NCBI RefSeq assembly: GCF_026339955.1 | Contig: NZ_JAPEPW010000001.1 | Span: 1,550,001-1,614,000 of the forward strand | Length of the DNA: 64,000 nt | DNA from: Streptomyces sp. NBC_01549 | GTDB lineage: Bacteria; Actinomycetota; Actinomycetes; Streptomycetales; Streptomycetaceae | Direction of reading: 5' to 3' | Shown here: positions 31,492 through 41,300 of the stretch, piece after piece | Numbering within the stretch: position 1 is the first letter of the stretch | How the letters are laid out: every line of letters begins with the position of its first letter | Program-made: the position numbers and the translations under genes | The notes under the pieces: model-generated | Told to the model about the DNA's origin: nothing | Seen by the model: the letters and a program-made list of their open reading frames with translations, nothing else | Database searches by the model: none

Positions 31492-33765
31492 TCAGCTCGC
31501 TTTGCTGCCGATGACCCCGACGCGCTCCGCCGCCGTCTTGCCGCGCAGGGCCTTGCCCAGTGCGGTGACGACGTCCTGCGGCGTGACAGCGCGCTTCCCG
31601 CTCGCGGTCTGGATCTGCACGCCGTCGAAGGTGGCGCCGTACGCCGCCTTGAGCGCCGTGAGGTCGTACGTCTCCACGAGCTTGCCGTTGACGGCCTTGA
31701 AGCCGAGGATCTTCGGCAGTGACAGGGCGCCGAACGGGATGCTGTGTGCCGCGTCGGTCTGAATGGTGACGCGGGCGGACATCGCGGGCTCGGCGAACTC
31801 CTTCATCATCCGGTCGACCTCGGCGTTCGAGATGGTCGGCTGACGGGTCGTGGTGGCGACCTTCACCGGGGTGCTGGCGTCCGTCTCGACCTGGGCGCGG
31901 TACGCGTCCTTGACGGCCTGGGTCGAGGCCGCCACGTCGATGCCCTTGCCCGCCTTGCCGTACACGGCGACGGCCTTGCCGGACTCGAACTTGATGGTGC
32001 CGTCACTCGCCGAACCGGAACCGCTCGCGGTGCGCTCCAGGGCGGCCTGCAGCTTCTCCGCGTCGACGGGCATCGCCGGCTCGACGACACGCTGCTGACC
32101 GAACAGCGAGCCGATCACGGAGACCGGGTTGTAGTCGCTGCCCGCGGCGGCGCGGACCGTGTCCTGGGCATTGAACTGGAGCCCGGCCTGGTCCGGCTTG
32201 AGCGAGACCGTGGTGCCGTCCACCGACAGCTTGAGCGCCTTGTTCACACGCGCCCCGAAGGCGTCGTCGAGCTTCTTGACGGCCTCGTCGCGGGTGCCGC
32301 CGCCGATGTCGACGCCGAGCACGGTGGTGCCCTTGGGGACGTCCGAGCGGTTCATGAGCAGCCCGGCGCCGTAGACGCCACCGCCGATGAACACCACGCC
32401 GACGACCAGGAGCGTCAGCTTGCTGCGGCCCTTCTTCTTGGCCGGCTTCTTCGAGGAGGCGGCGGGCTTCGGCTCGGGCGCCTTCGGCGGGGTGTGCGGC
32501 AGCGGTCCGTCGGTGTGCGCGCCCGGCCCGAACGGGGAGTTCTGGGAGGTGGGCACGACGGGGATGCCGCTGGTCAGGGTGTGCCCGGAGACGTTGTCCA
32601 CGGGGCCGCCGTAGCCCTGGCCGCCCGGCTCGGGCGCGGGCTTCTGCGGGGTGAGGATCGCGGTGTCGTCGCTGAGGCCGCCACCGGGGTAGCCCGTGCC
32701 GAGGCCGGGCGCACCGTGCCCGCCGGGCCGCCCTGCGGCCAGGCTGCCCGGAGCCACGCCCGGGCCGGCCGGCGGCACCATCGGGCCGTCGCCGGTGACC
32801 GGACCGCCCGTCGGGCCCGCGGGGCCGCCACGGCCGTTGTCCGAGAAGTTCTCCGCGAAGTACGGGAGGTCGTCGCGGCGCGGTTCGCCACCCGGCCCTC
32901 CAGGGCCACCCGCCGCTCCGGGACCGCCCGGTCCGCCGGGGCCACCCGGTCCGCCGGGGCCACCCGGTCCGCCCGGACCGTCGCTTCCTATGGCCGGGAA
33001 GGAGGCCGTGTTCCCCAGCGCCGCGGAGACGTCGAAGGAGCCGGTGCCGCCGCCGTGACCGGGGGCCACGGGTCCGGCGCCGGTGGCACCACCGGGCAGT
33101 CCGGCACCGTTCGTACCGCCGCTCCCGGGACGGGGCGCGTTCGCCCCACCCGGCCGGGCACCGCCCGCGCCGCCCAGGGGACCGGCGCCGTTCGCGCCGC
33201 CGGGAGCACCCGGCCGCGTACCGCCGGTGCCGTTGCCGCCCGGCGCGCCCGCGCCCTGCGGCGCCGCGGGACCCGCGGGTCCCGAACCGGTGGGCAAGGC
33301 CGCCCCATTGGTGGACCCGCCGCCCGAAGCACCGCCCGGCGCACCGGACTTGCGGGGTGCGAACCAGTCGCTGGTCTTATCCCTGGCCGGAGCACCGCCC
33401 GCGACGGCGGCTTCGGCCGAGGGCTCGGTGGCCGTGGCCGCTGCCACGGGCGCACTCACGGCACGCTGCGCCTCCGCGGGGGCTCCCGCGGGACCGGCGG
33501 GCTCGGCGGACGACTCGGCGTCCCCGACCGGTGTGCGTACGACGACCGGCGGGATGGGCCGCGATCCGGGGATGTTGATCCGGATCCGTGTCGTCAGCGT
33601 GGTCTCGGTCTTACGTTCCTCCGGCGGGGTGCCGGTGGCCGAACGGCCCGCGTCGGCACCGTTTTCGGAAGCCGTGGGGGTTCCGTAGGGGGGCGTCCCC
33701 GACGGGTACGCGGCTCCACCGCGCCCGTTGGGCCCGGAGGACGAACTGTCAGTTTCACGACTCAA
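31492..33765 (-). CDS. YoaR/VanW-like membrane protein with collagen-like N-terminus
   Basis: A 757-residue protein. Residues 1-430 are Gly/Pro/Ala-rich and disordered, with a run of GPGGPG triplets around residues 260-295 (DNA 32890-32990). A basic stretch (SSKKPAKKKGRSK) precedes one membrane helix (LTLLVVGVVFIGGGVYGAGLL). The extracytoplasmic part has two YoaR-like putative peptidoglycan-binding domains (PKGTTVLGVDIGGGTRDEAVKKL...). A cell-wall-associated role is inferred. The start is TTG at 33765 with GGGAG upstream. A strong terminator follows. Confidence 0.8.
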   Translation of the reverse strand: MSRETDSSSSGPNGRGGAAYPSGTPPYGTPTASENGADAGRSATGTPPEERKTETTLTTRIRINIPGSRPIPPVVVRTPVGDAESSAEPAGPAGAPAEAQRAVSAPVAAATATEPSAEAAVAGGAPARDKTSDWFAPRKSGAPGGASGGGSTNGAALPTGSGPAGPAAPQGAGAPGGNGTGGTRPGAPGGANGAGPLGGAGGARPGGANAPRPGSGGTNGAGLPGGATGAGPVAPGHGGGTGSFDVSAALGNTASFPAIGSDGPGGPGGPGGPGGPGGPGGPGAAGGPGGPGGEPRRDDLPYFAENFSDNGRGGPAGPTGGPVTGDGPMVPPAGPGVAPGSLAAGRPGGHGAPGLGTGYPGGGLSDDTAILTPQKPAPEPGGQGYGGPVDNVSGHTLTSGIPVVPTSQNSPFGPGAHTDGPLPHTPPKAPEPKPAASSKKPAKKKGRSKLTLLVVGVVFIGGGVYGAGLLMNRSDVPKGTTVLGVDIGGGTRDEAVKKLDDAFGARVNKALKLSVDGTTVSLKPDQAGLQFNAQDTVRAAAGSDYNPVSVIGSLFGQQRVVEPAMPVDAEKLQAALERTASGSGSASDGTIKFESGKAVAVYGKAGKGIDVAASTQAVKDAYRAQVETDASTPVKVATTTRQPTISNAEVDRMMKEFAEPAMSARVTIQTDAAHSIPFGALSLPKILGFKAVNGKLVETYDLTALKAAYGATFDGVQIQTASGKRAVTPQDVVTALGKALRGKTAAERVGVIGSKAS

Positions 33766-33925
33766 GGCAGGTTCTCCCGGTTGGCTCCGCCGCCCGTTTA
33801 CTCGACCTCATCTCGGGCAGCTCGGCGGCGCGCACCACCATACTGGCCATATTCGGCGCGCAAACCTCGCCCGCCCAGGAAACTCGCACGGGACCCGCAC
33901 CTGTCCGCTACGGCGAACCGGTACG

Positions 33926-34345
33926 TCACTTCCCAAGTCGGACGGCGGAGCCGTCCGGTTGCCGCCCCAGACCAAGCGTGGCGCACATCACAGCCACAGC
34001 CATCCCACCGAGCAGGAAGAGGTAGGAGCCGAGTCCCGCGCCGAAGAGGAAGTCCCCTTCCGGGCGGGTGGAGGTGAGCAGGACGACCGCGATCATCCAG
34101 CCCACGGCGGGCGCGACGGCACCGGCCCGGGAGCCGGTCGCCCGCGATCCGCCCAGGAAGAGCCCGGCCCCGCCGGCCAGGGCGAGCAGCAACCCGCCCG
34201 GGAACCAGGCGGCTTGCACCAGCGTCCCGGCGGCCCCGACCACCGCGCCGAGCAGCAACAGGCCCAGGTAGGCCGCGATCCGCCCGGCCGAGGGCCGCTG
34301 CAGCGGCTGGGCGAGCGCGCTCCCCCGCTGTCCCGACATGCTCAT
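33926..34345 (-). CDS. DUF6113 membrane protein
   Basis: A 139-residue protein with four membrane helices (IAAYLGLLLLGAVVGAAGTLV, LLLALAGGAGLFLGG, AVGWMIAVVLLTS, YLFLLGGMAVAVMCATLGL). I recognise the Streptomyces DUF6113 family that follows mshB (compare Rv1171 after Rv1170). The ATG at 34345 shares its A with the mshB stop (TGATG), so translation is coupled. Function unknown; it may support mycothiol metabolism only by context. Confidence 0.8.
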   Translation of the reverse strand: MSMSGQRGSALAQPLQRPSAGRIAAYLGLLLLGAVVGAAGTLVQAAWFPGGLLLALAGGAGLFLGGSRATGSRAGAVAPAVGWMIAVVLLTSTRPEGDFLFGAGLGSYLFLLGGMAVAVMCATLGLGRQPDGSAVRLGK

Positions 34346-35268
34346 CACGCGTCCGCCTTTCCCTGCTCGGTCCCCGTAGAGCCCTGTTCGATCCCCGCGA
34401 AGAGGTCGGTCTCCCGACCGGGTCCCGCGCGCTCCCCGCGCACCAACTCGTAGTACTCGGTGGTGAACAGCGGTTGCGCGAGTGCGTTCGACAGCGCGAA
34501 CCAGGGTTCGGCCACCTCGATCTGGGTGGCGTGCGCCCGCATCGCGGCGGCCTTCGCGGCGGCGTACGCGCTCCCGTCGATCGCGGTGGTGACCACCGTG
34601 TCGTCGACCACGCCGGGTACGTCGTCCATGGCGGCGGACTCCTCGAACGGCAGCCCGGGCAGCACCTCGCGCAGCCGCCGGAAGCCCTCCTCGGCGACCG
34701 TGCGCGGGGCGCGGTTCCAGTAGACCTTGGTGATCTCCCAAGGCGCGCCGAGGCCGGGGCGGACGGCGGGGTCCGCGGCCAGTTCGACGGCGCGCATGGC
34801 GACGCGGTGGCCCTGGATGTGGTCCGGGTGTCCGTAGCCCCCGTCGGGGTCGTAGGTGACGAGCACCTGGGGGCGGACCTCGCGGATCACCTCGACCAGG
34901 TACTCCGCGGCCTCGTCGACGTCGGCGGACCAGAAGGCGCCCGCGCGGTGGTTCTGCTCGAGGCCCATCATCCCGGAGTCGCCGAAACGCCCGGGGCCGC
35001 CGAGGAAGCGGTGATCGGTGACCCCGAGCTCCTTCATGGCGGCGGCCAGCTCGCCGATCCGGTGCGGGCCGAGCCCGCCCTCGCGGTCGGGCGCGAGATA
35101 CGCCAGCTCGGGCGGGATGACCTCGCCCTCCTCGCCGAGGGTGCAGGTCACCAGCGTCACATGGGCGCCCTCGGCCGCATACCTGGCCATGGTCGCGCCA
35201 TTGTTGATCGACTCGTCGTCCGGGTGCGCGTGCACCAGGAGCAGACGCCGGTCGGGCAGTTCCGTCAT
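34345..35268 (-). CDS. mshB: GlcNAc-inositol deacetylase MshB
   Basis: A 307-residue zinc deacetylase of the PIG-L/LmbE family, making GlcN-Ins in mycothiol biosynthesis. AHPDD at residues 14-18 supplies His15 and Asp18, and [11 protein letters not shown] the third zinc ligand. CTLGEEGE and [12 protein letters not shown] are typical of MshB rather than Mca. The start at 35268 (MTELPD) is preferred because TAGGGT lies 7 nt upstream, giving a leaderless mRNA. It marks the conserved edge of the accessory island to its right. Confidence 0.94.
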   Translation of the reverse strand: MTELPDRRLLLVHAHPDDESINNGATMARYAAEGAHVTLVTCTLGEEGEVIPPELAYLAPDREGGLGPHRIGELAAAMKELGVTDHRFLGGPGRFGDSGMMGLEQNHRAGAFWSADVDEAAEYLVEVIREVRPQVLVTYDPDGGYGHPDHIQGHRVAMRAVELAADPAVRPGLGAPWEITKVYWNRAPRTVAEEGFRRLREVLPGLPFEESAAMDDVPGVVDDTVVTTAIDGSAYAAAKAAAMRAHATQIEVAEPWFALSNALAQPLFTTEYYELVRGERAGPGRETDLFAGIEQGSTGTEQGKADA

Positions 35269-35281
35269 GGAACCCACCCTA
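35269..35281 (-). promoter_or_regulatory. Probable leaderless promoter of mshB, TAGGGT-N7-ATG
   Basis: On the minus strand TAGGGT (35281-35276) is followed by 7 nt and the ATG at 35268. This is the same architecture as at dapE. No ribosome site is present. Confidence 0.55.
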
Positions 35282-35323
35282 CGAGGCGCCCGGCCCCACC
35301 GTCCGACCTGCCCCGGCCGCCTG

Positions 35324-35983
35324 TCACCCCTCGTCGTCGAGCACGTGGGCGATGGCCAGCGCGATCCGCTCGATCCAGTCGATCGCGTCCGTGACCTCGG
35401 CCTCGTCGATCGGACGGCGCTGCTTGAGATCGCCGTCGATCAGGTCGGCGTCGTGGGCGATCTTGTTGCGCCGCTGAGTGATCTCCAGATAGCGACTGCG
35501 AAGCTTCTTCTCGTTCAGGGTGGTACGGCCCTGGAACCAGTCGTTGATCCGTCCCGCCGCCTCGTACCAGACCTTCTTCTCCGTCACGAGCTTGAGCACC
35601 TCGGAGATCTTTCCGGGGTGCTGAAGCGCCTGGCCCGCAAGCTTGTCGCGCAGATGCTCGACGACGGCATCGGGCAGAGTGACGTCGCCGCGCCGTACCG
35701 CCTCGACCCGATGCAATGGCAATTCATACACACGCAGCTGGTACGGCATGTCAGGGCTGTCCTTGGCCGCCAGTTCGGCGACCCGGCGCAGCACCTCCTC
35801 GTGAAGCCAGTGGTCGATGGCGGCGACGGCCTGAACCCAGGCCGCCCGGTAGAAGTCGTCGATGTCGATCGTGGGTGATTTGAACGGGGTGAGCATCCTG
35901 CCCGCCTCGACCATGCGCCGGGCGTACGACAGGTTCGTCATGAACGCCTCGAACTGACGCGTCTGTGGTCTGGAAATGGCCAT
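35324..35983 (-). CDS. HEPN-domain-like protein, possible RNase
   Basis: A 219-residue helical protein. The N-terminal half contains [25 protein letters not shown], as in HEPN/RiboL-like proteins. Near residue 184 is [10 protein letters not shown], the Rx4H motif that forms the composite active site of HEPN RNases. Many HEPN proteins act in toxin-antitoxin, abortive-infection or restriction systems. No MNT antitoxin partner is adjacent. It is the first gene of the accessory island beyond mshB. The ATG 35983 has a GGGGG patch 6 nt upstream; TTG 35989 is an alternative. Activity is unproven. Confidence 0.7.
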   Translation of the reverse strand: MAISRPQTRQFEAFMTNLSYARRMVEAGRMLTPFKSPTIDIDDFYRAAWVQAVAAIDHWLHEEVLRRVAELAAKDSPDMPYQLRVYELPLHRVEAVRRGDVTLPDAVVEHLRDKLAGQALQHPGKISEVLKLVTEKKVWYEAAGRINDWFQGRTTLNEKKLRSRYLEITQRRNKIAHDADLIDGDLKQRRPIDEAEVTDAIDWIERIALAIAHVLDDEG

Positions 35984-36136
35984 GCGCAACCCCCGTACGA
36001 ACTCTTCACCACGATCTCTACGAGTACGATTCCCGAGCCGTACGGGGGCCAGTCAAGCCAGACGGATCAGCTCGAACCAACGTGACCGATTCCGGCCCCT
36101 CGGTTTCCGGATCACACCTCTCCGGATGCGGTGCGT

Positions 36137-36394
36137 TCAGAAGCCCAGATAGGTGATCTGGACGACGTAGACACGCTCGCTGCGCACGACGACCTGGTAC
36201 CTGAACATGCCGCCGGTGACGATCATTTCGTGTCCCTTCGGGTCGATCCCGTCATGGGCCCGACCGTGGACATGAAGTGCTTCGGCTGCCCTGACCAGTT
36301 CGTTCGCCTTGAGTTCCACAGCGGCGAGGAAGTCTGCGGGAGCGGTTCGGGCGGCCTCTTCGGCACCGAAGGCGTACTCCCATTTCCAGCTCAC
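36137..36394 (-). CDS. Small RelE/ParE-like protein, putative toxin
   Basis: An 85-residue protein beginning VSWKWEYAFGAEEAARTAPADF, with a charged helix (LAAVELKANELVRAAEAL) and a C-terminal beta-hairpin pair (EMIVTGGMFRYQVVVRSERVYVVQITYLGF). This order of helices then strands ending in an aromatic-rich strand resembles the RelE/ParE fold, but catalytic residues cannot be fixed by eye. The GTG start overlaps the stop of the DUF6247 gene (GTGA), the usual antitoxin-then-toxin coupling. Confidence 0.6.
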   Translation of the reverse strand: MSWKWEYAFGAEEAARTAPADFLAAVELKANELVRAAEALHVHGRAHDGIDPKGHEMIVTGGMFRYQVVVRSERVYVVQITYLGF

Positions 36395-36738
36395 TCGCGA
36401 ACTGCCTTCATCGCCTCGTCGAGGACCGCACTCAGCTCGCGAAGGGCTTCCCGCGCGATGGCTGGATCCTCGTGTTCCAGATTGTTCTCCGCCTGGGTAT
36501 AGCGGGTGGACAGATCCGGGCGACGGGCGATCTCGATCTCCCTGGCCCAGATAAGGACCCAGCTCTGCACCGGACTGAGGGACTGCCACTCGACTGCGTT
36601 GGCGAAGGCCTCATCTTTCATGGCCTGCATCTCGTCCAGGCGACCTGGAGCGACGACGGCAAGGGCAGCACGCAGGGCATCGGGAGTCAGCTCGGGACGG
36701 GGGATCAGCTCGTGTCCGTGGTCGGCCTGAGTGCCCAT
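36391..36738 (-). CDS. DUF6247-like protein, putative antitoxin partner
   Basis: A 115-residue, mostly helical protein. The core DALRAALAVVAPGRLDEMQAMKDEAFANAV and EWQSLSPVQSWVLIWAREIEIARRP matches the Streptomyces DUF6247 family as I remember it. The acidic C-terminus (NLEHEDPAIAREALRELSAVLDEAM) suits an antitoxin tail. GGAGGAC lies 6 nt before ATG 36738. It is coupled to the downstream RelE-like gene by a 4-nt overlap. The antitoxin role is inferred from size and order only. Confidence 0.65.
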   Translation of the reverse strand: MGTQADHGHELIPRPELTPDALRAALAVVAPGRLDEMQAMKDEAFANAVEWQSLSPVQSWVLIWAREIEIARRPDLSTRYTQAENNLEHEDPAIAREALRELSAVLDEAMKAVRE

Positions 36739-36815
36739 GGTGTCCTCCAGTGAGTGCCCCGGCCAGCGTATCGGGGCGGGCTGGTGGCAGAACGGGACAC
36801 GGCGGCGGCTTCGCA

Positions 36816-37705
36816 TCAGGCTGCCGTCGAGAGGTCGGATCGACAGTCCCGGCAGTGGCCGGGCTCAGGAGCACGGAAGGCGCGCTCGCAGCCGTCGCAG
36901 GTCTGGAGCGGGTGCCGGATGCCTGGCGGCTGTGCGGGCGCGCGGAACGGCGGCGGAGGCGGCAGCTGGGCGGCGAGGCGGTGGGCCAGGAGGGCGGCCG
37001 GACGCCGGAGTCCTTCGGGTGGCAGGTCGCTGGACAGCGCGTGGCGTACGGCACCGGGACTGACCTCGCGCTCCAGCCAGGCGGCGACGCCGGGGGCGAG
37101 GTGGGCCGTGTCGCAGGCGGAGAGCAGCAGGCGGGGGTCGTCGCGGCGGAGGTCGGCGAGCAGGTCTGTGGCGGCCTGAAGGAGCGCGGGGGCGGGACAG
37201 ACCGGGCGTGGTACGGCAGGGAGGGGCTTGCGGGGTGCGCGCCGCTCGCGCTTCTCACGCTTTTCCCGGGTCGCCGCCGGACGGGCAGGGGCGGGGCGTA
37301 CGGGCACGTCCTCGCCACGTCGTTCTGGCTGGTTGCAGGAGACCGTACGGGTGACGATACGGCCGCCGGGGACGCGCTCGCGGGCGCGGCGCAGGTAGCC
37401 GTGGGCTTCGAGCTCGCGCAGAGCGGCGGCGATACGCGTCGCGCCCTCGGGGAAGCGGGCGGCGAGGGTCTTGATGTCGACGCGGGCGCCGCTGGGCAGG
37501 GACTGGATGTGCACGCCCAGTCCGATCGCGAGCCCCGACAGCTCGGGGTGCTGGGCGAGGTGGTTGCCGATCACCGTAAGCGGGTGGTGTGGCGGGTGTT
37601 GTCGTGGGTGAGGCCGCCGGCATGCACGGGGCGCCGGTTCGCGTGGTTCTTAGTGGCAACACGGGGCTGGGCGCGCGGCGGCACGCTAGGGTTCTGCGTA
37701 TCCAT
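36816..37705 (-). pseudogene. Helix-turn-helix protein gene split by a frameshift near 37574
   Basis: The proper start appears to be ATG 37705 (MDTQNPSVPPRAQPRV, AGGAG upstream). The frame runs to ...NTRHTTRL and stops at 37571. The remaining 252 codons (IGNHLAQHPELSGLAIGLGVHIQSLP...) continue in a shifted frame from GTG 37574 to 36816. From memory intact Streptomyces homologues read HTTRxTVIGNHLAQH without a break, so about one base seems missing around 37572-37580. The protein has a winged-HTH-like region (VDIKTLAARFPEGATRIAAALRELEAHGYLRR) and a C-terminal CxxC pair (LQTCDGCERAF, CRDC). The GTG may still allow a truncated product. Confidence 0.65.
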
Positions 37706-37881
37706 CGGGAAGCTCCTACTTCCTCGGTGGTCAGGCCCTCGCACTGGGATTGGCGTCCCGGCGGGGGCCGTCGCATGTCTGCGGTTGTGTTGTGCCGAGC
37801 GTAGGGCAGGCAACGGCCCCTGAATCCAGCCGAGTCGGTGATGTTCACTCGCGCGAGTGAGCGGGCGCCACGGGCGGGAGG

Positions 37882-37908
37882 GGTGGGGTTTGGTCGGGTT
37901 CTTTCACC
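37882..37908 (+). repeat. 27-bp direct repeat, left copy, with RsbW-gene remnant
   Basis: Identical over 27 bp to 42056-42082, same orientation (core GGTTTGGTCGGGTTCTTTCA). Weaker similarity continues to about 37980, including the shared GGGTTCCGGTG (37957-37967), and matches the 3' end of the RsbW-like gene at 42078. The left copy thus looks like a decayed 3' fragment of such a gene. The flanked segment is 4.2 kb. The 298-bp interval 37706-38003 holds no other feature. Confidence 0.75.
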
Positions 37909-38003
37909 TTGAGTTCCTTGGGAAAGACCGTCCCTGACACCGAAACACGAGCAGGCGGGTTCCGGTGGCGCACGGACTTCGCCCCTTGGAGAGGATGTCT
38001 GCC

Positions 38004-38303
38004 ATGCCGAAGACCACACAACTGCGTACGTACACAGTCCGGGACGGCCTGCTCGACGAGTGGGTGGAGCGGTGGCGGAGCGAAATCGTTCCGCTGCGGC
38101 TGGAGTTGGGGTTCGCGATCGGAGGCGCTTGGGTGGACCGCGAGAGGAACCAGTTCGTCTGGCTGATCTCGTACGAGGGCCCGGAGACCTTCGCCGAGCG
38201 CAACGCACTGTACTGGTCGTCGCCCGCGCGCGAGGCCATGGGCCTGAACCCGGACGACTACCTTGTCCGCACCGAAGAGCTCACGGTCGAACCGGCCTAC
38301 TGA
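38004..38303 (+). CDS. NIPSNAP-family protein
   Basis: A 99-residue dimeric alpha/beta-barrel (ferredoxin-like) protein. MPKTTQLRTYTVRDGLLDEWVERWRSEIVPLRLELGF is the typical NIPSNAP opening and FVWLISYEGPETFAERNALYWSSPAR the conserved second half. The biochemical role is unknown. The start 38004 has GGAGAGG about 9 nt upstream; ATG 37995 is in frame but lies too close to it. It converges with the STAND-WD40 gene, 8 bp between stops, and begins immediately after the left 27-bp repeat. Confidence 0.82.
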   Translation: MPKTTQLRTYTVRDGLLDEWVERWRSEIVPLRLELGFAIGGAWVDRERNQFVWLISYEGPETFAERNALYWSSPAREAMGLNPDDYLVRTEELTVEPAY

Positions 38304-38311
38304 TCACACGG

Positions 38312-41300
38312 TCACACGGGGTCGAGCGGCAGCAGATGCTGCCGCCGTTCCTCGTGAGTGAGGGTACGGAAAACCCTTCCGCGGGCGGTCGCCTCCAGCC
38401 GGTCGTGGTCGGGCTCCGCCCTCCATACCCGCGCTGTCCCGTCGGCCGATCCCGTGAGCAGCCGTGCGCCGTCCGGGGACCAGGCAACAGAGGTCACCTT
38501 GTCCTGGTGCACACCCACGACGGCGATCTCCTCAAAGGTGGTGGCGGACCAGACCCGTACGGTGCGGTCGTCGGCGCCCGTGGCGATGTGCCGTCCGTCC
38601 GGTGACCAGGCCACCGCGCGAAGCCGTCCTTCGTGCCCCCTCAGCACCTCGATGCGCCGTCCAGTGAGGACGTCCCACACGGCGGCCGTCCAGTCGCCGG
38701 AAGCGGTGGCAATCCTCGCCTCGTCTGGGGACCAGCTCACGTCCTCCACGTAGTTGTCGTGGCCGCGTAGCACTGTGAACTGCCGCCCCTCGCCGATGTC
38801 CCACAGTCGGCACGTACGGTCGTCGGAACAACTGGCGAGCTGCCGTCCGCTCGGCGACCAGGCCACGCGCCCCACCCAGTCCTGATGTTCCGTCAGTTTC
38901 AACAGCTCGGTCCCGTCCGACGCGGACAGGACACGCACGGCGCCGTCATGGCCACCAGTGGCGATCCGGCCGCCGTTCGAAGACCACGCACACCCTTCGA
39001 CGACCTCGCCCTGTCGTTCGAACAGCGTGCCGCCGCGCCCGTCTGTGATCCGGAACAGGCCGTCGTTGGTGCCGAACGCGAGCCGTTCCCCCTGCGGCGC
39101 CCAGGCGACGCCCCAGACCCGGTCCTCCACCTCGGTCACCAGTCCGGCAGAAACGCCGGTGAACGCGTGCCACACCCGTACGGTGCCGTCGTCCGAGGCC
39201 GTGGCGAAACGACTGCCGTCGCCGGACCACGTGGCCTGGTTCACCGGACCTCGATGCCCGTCGGCCACGACGACCTCGGCACCACGCGGGCGCAGGTCCC
39301 ACACCATGCCGGCGCCGTCGGTGGAGCTGGTGGCGAGCATCGTCCCGCAGGGGGACCAGGAGACCCCCCACACGGTGTCCGCGTGGCCGCGCAACACCGC
39401 CAGGACCTTGGCGTTCTCCGTGTCGACGATGCGCACTGTGTGGTCGGAGGAGGCGCTGGCCAGCATCCGTCCGTCTGGCGACCAGGCCAGGTTCCACACG
39501 TAGTCGGTGTGCCCTCGCAGCAACAGGCGCAGATCACCGGTCCCGGCGTCCCAGATGCGGGCGGTGTGGTCCCCGGAGCCCGTGGCGATGTGTCGTCCGT
39601 CCGGCGACCAGGCGATGCCCTCCACGAAGTCCGAGTGCCCGGTGAGCGTGGTGGCCGCCGTCCCTGTCGTCAGGTCCCAGACGATCGCGGTCTGATCGTG
39701 GGAGGCGGAGGCTAGGCGGCTGCCGTCCGGCGACCACGCGACGCCCCACACATCTTCGCCGTGTCCGTGCAGTTCGTGTACGAGCCGCCCTGTGCCAGCC
39801 TCCCAGACCCGTACGATCCGGTCCTTGGAGCTTGCAGCGACATGTCGGCCGTCCGGCGACCAGGCCACCTGTCTGTTGAGATCTCCGGCCCCGGTGAGCA
39901 GATCGACCGGCTCCCCCGAGACGGCATCCCAGATCCGTACGACACGGTCACGGCCGACGGTCGCAAGCCTCGCCGAATCCGGTGACCAGGCAACGGACTC
40001 CACCATGACGCCGTCGCACGGCAGCACCAGCAAGGGACGTCCGGACGGTGCGTCGTACACGCGGCTCGTGCCGTCCCTGGATGCCGTGGCCAGCATGCGC
40101 CCGTCCGGGGACCAGGCGATGTGCCGGACCGTGTCCGTGTGTCCGTCGAGCCGGGAGCGGAGGTGACTCGCCGCCAGCGCCGCCATCAGTCCGCGCCGGG
40201 CCGAGGGCGTGGGCGCGCACTCGCCCAGCGCGGCGAGCGAAAGCAACAGGGAACGCTCCGGTTCACTCTCCGCGCTCAGCAGAACCTGACGGCCGATACT
40301 GTCGGAGACCTGGCTCAGGAAGGTCAGGTCGCGGCGCTGCGAGGACTCGACGAGCGCGCGGGCGGGTGTGGACGCCTGCCCGGATTCTTCCAGCGCTTCC
40401 AACCAGCGCCGGGCAGCCGTGAGGCGTTCGCCGGTAAGGAGATAGTCGTCGCTGCGTCCGGCCCGCTCCCAGTCGGCCGCCCACCGCTCCAGTTCGGCGC
40501 GTTCACGGAGTCGTTCGGCCCGCGCCTCGACCTCCTGCCGCAGAGGGGCCCACTGTCGGAACAGCGCCTCGTGCGTCACCTGCGCAAACGGCTCGCCGCC
40601 GGCTACGGAACCGCCGCCCGTGACGCCAGTGCGCAGCAGCCGTGCCTCGACGAAGGCATCGACGACATGGCGGTCCCGTTCGTCGAGTTCGGACAGCGGC
40701 ACATGGCGGCGGGCCACCTCCTGCCCCTCGACGGTGACGAACCTGAGCAGGACGCGGAGGACGGCGTCGATGCCCACGCCCGCACCGAGCCCGGTCACGG
40801 TGTTGTCCGCCTGGCGCGCGAGCGCGCCGGGTACTCCGCCAAGCCGCCGGTACAGCTCCTCGGTCACCGTCCCGCCTGGGCCGGAGGCGAAGTACAACTC
40901 CTGGAGGAGGTAGGCGAGCAGCGGCAACGCGTCATCCGTCCCGGTCTCGCTCACGATGGAGTCGACGACTCCGGGCTCGAAGCCCAGGCCGACGAGGGCC
41001 CCAGGACGCTCCACGACTTCGACGAGCTGCGCTCTGCCCAAGGTGCCGATGGCGACAGGGTGCTGAAGGAGTTCCGCCTGTCCGATGCCGAGAAGCCTGC
41101 CGAGCAGGTCCACCCGGAGGGTGACCAGTACACGGACCGCCGGGTCCTGTTCCACGCAGGTACTCAGCGCTTCGAGGAACTGGGCGCGTTCGCGCTCGCC
41201 CGCCAGAGTGACGATCTCCTCGAACTGGTCGACCACGAGGAGTATCCGCCGGAACCGGCCGCCACGCAGCCGCGACAGCTCGGCTCGCAGGGCGTCCGGC

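Noticed and set aside
31744..34077. 777-codon plus-strand frame opposite the YoaR-like gene
   Set aside because: Shadow of the Gly/Pro-rich coding strand; no start signal.
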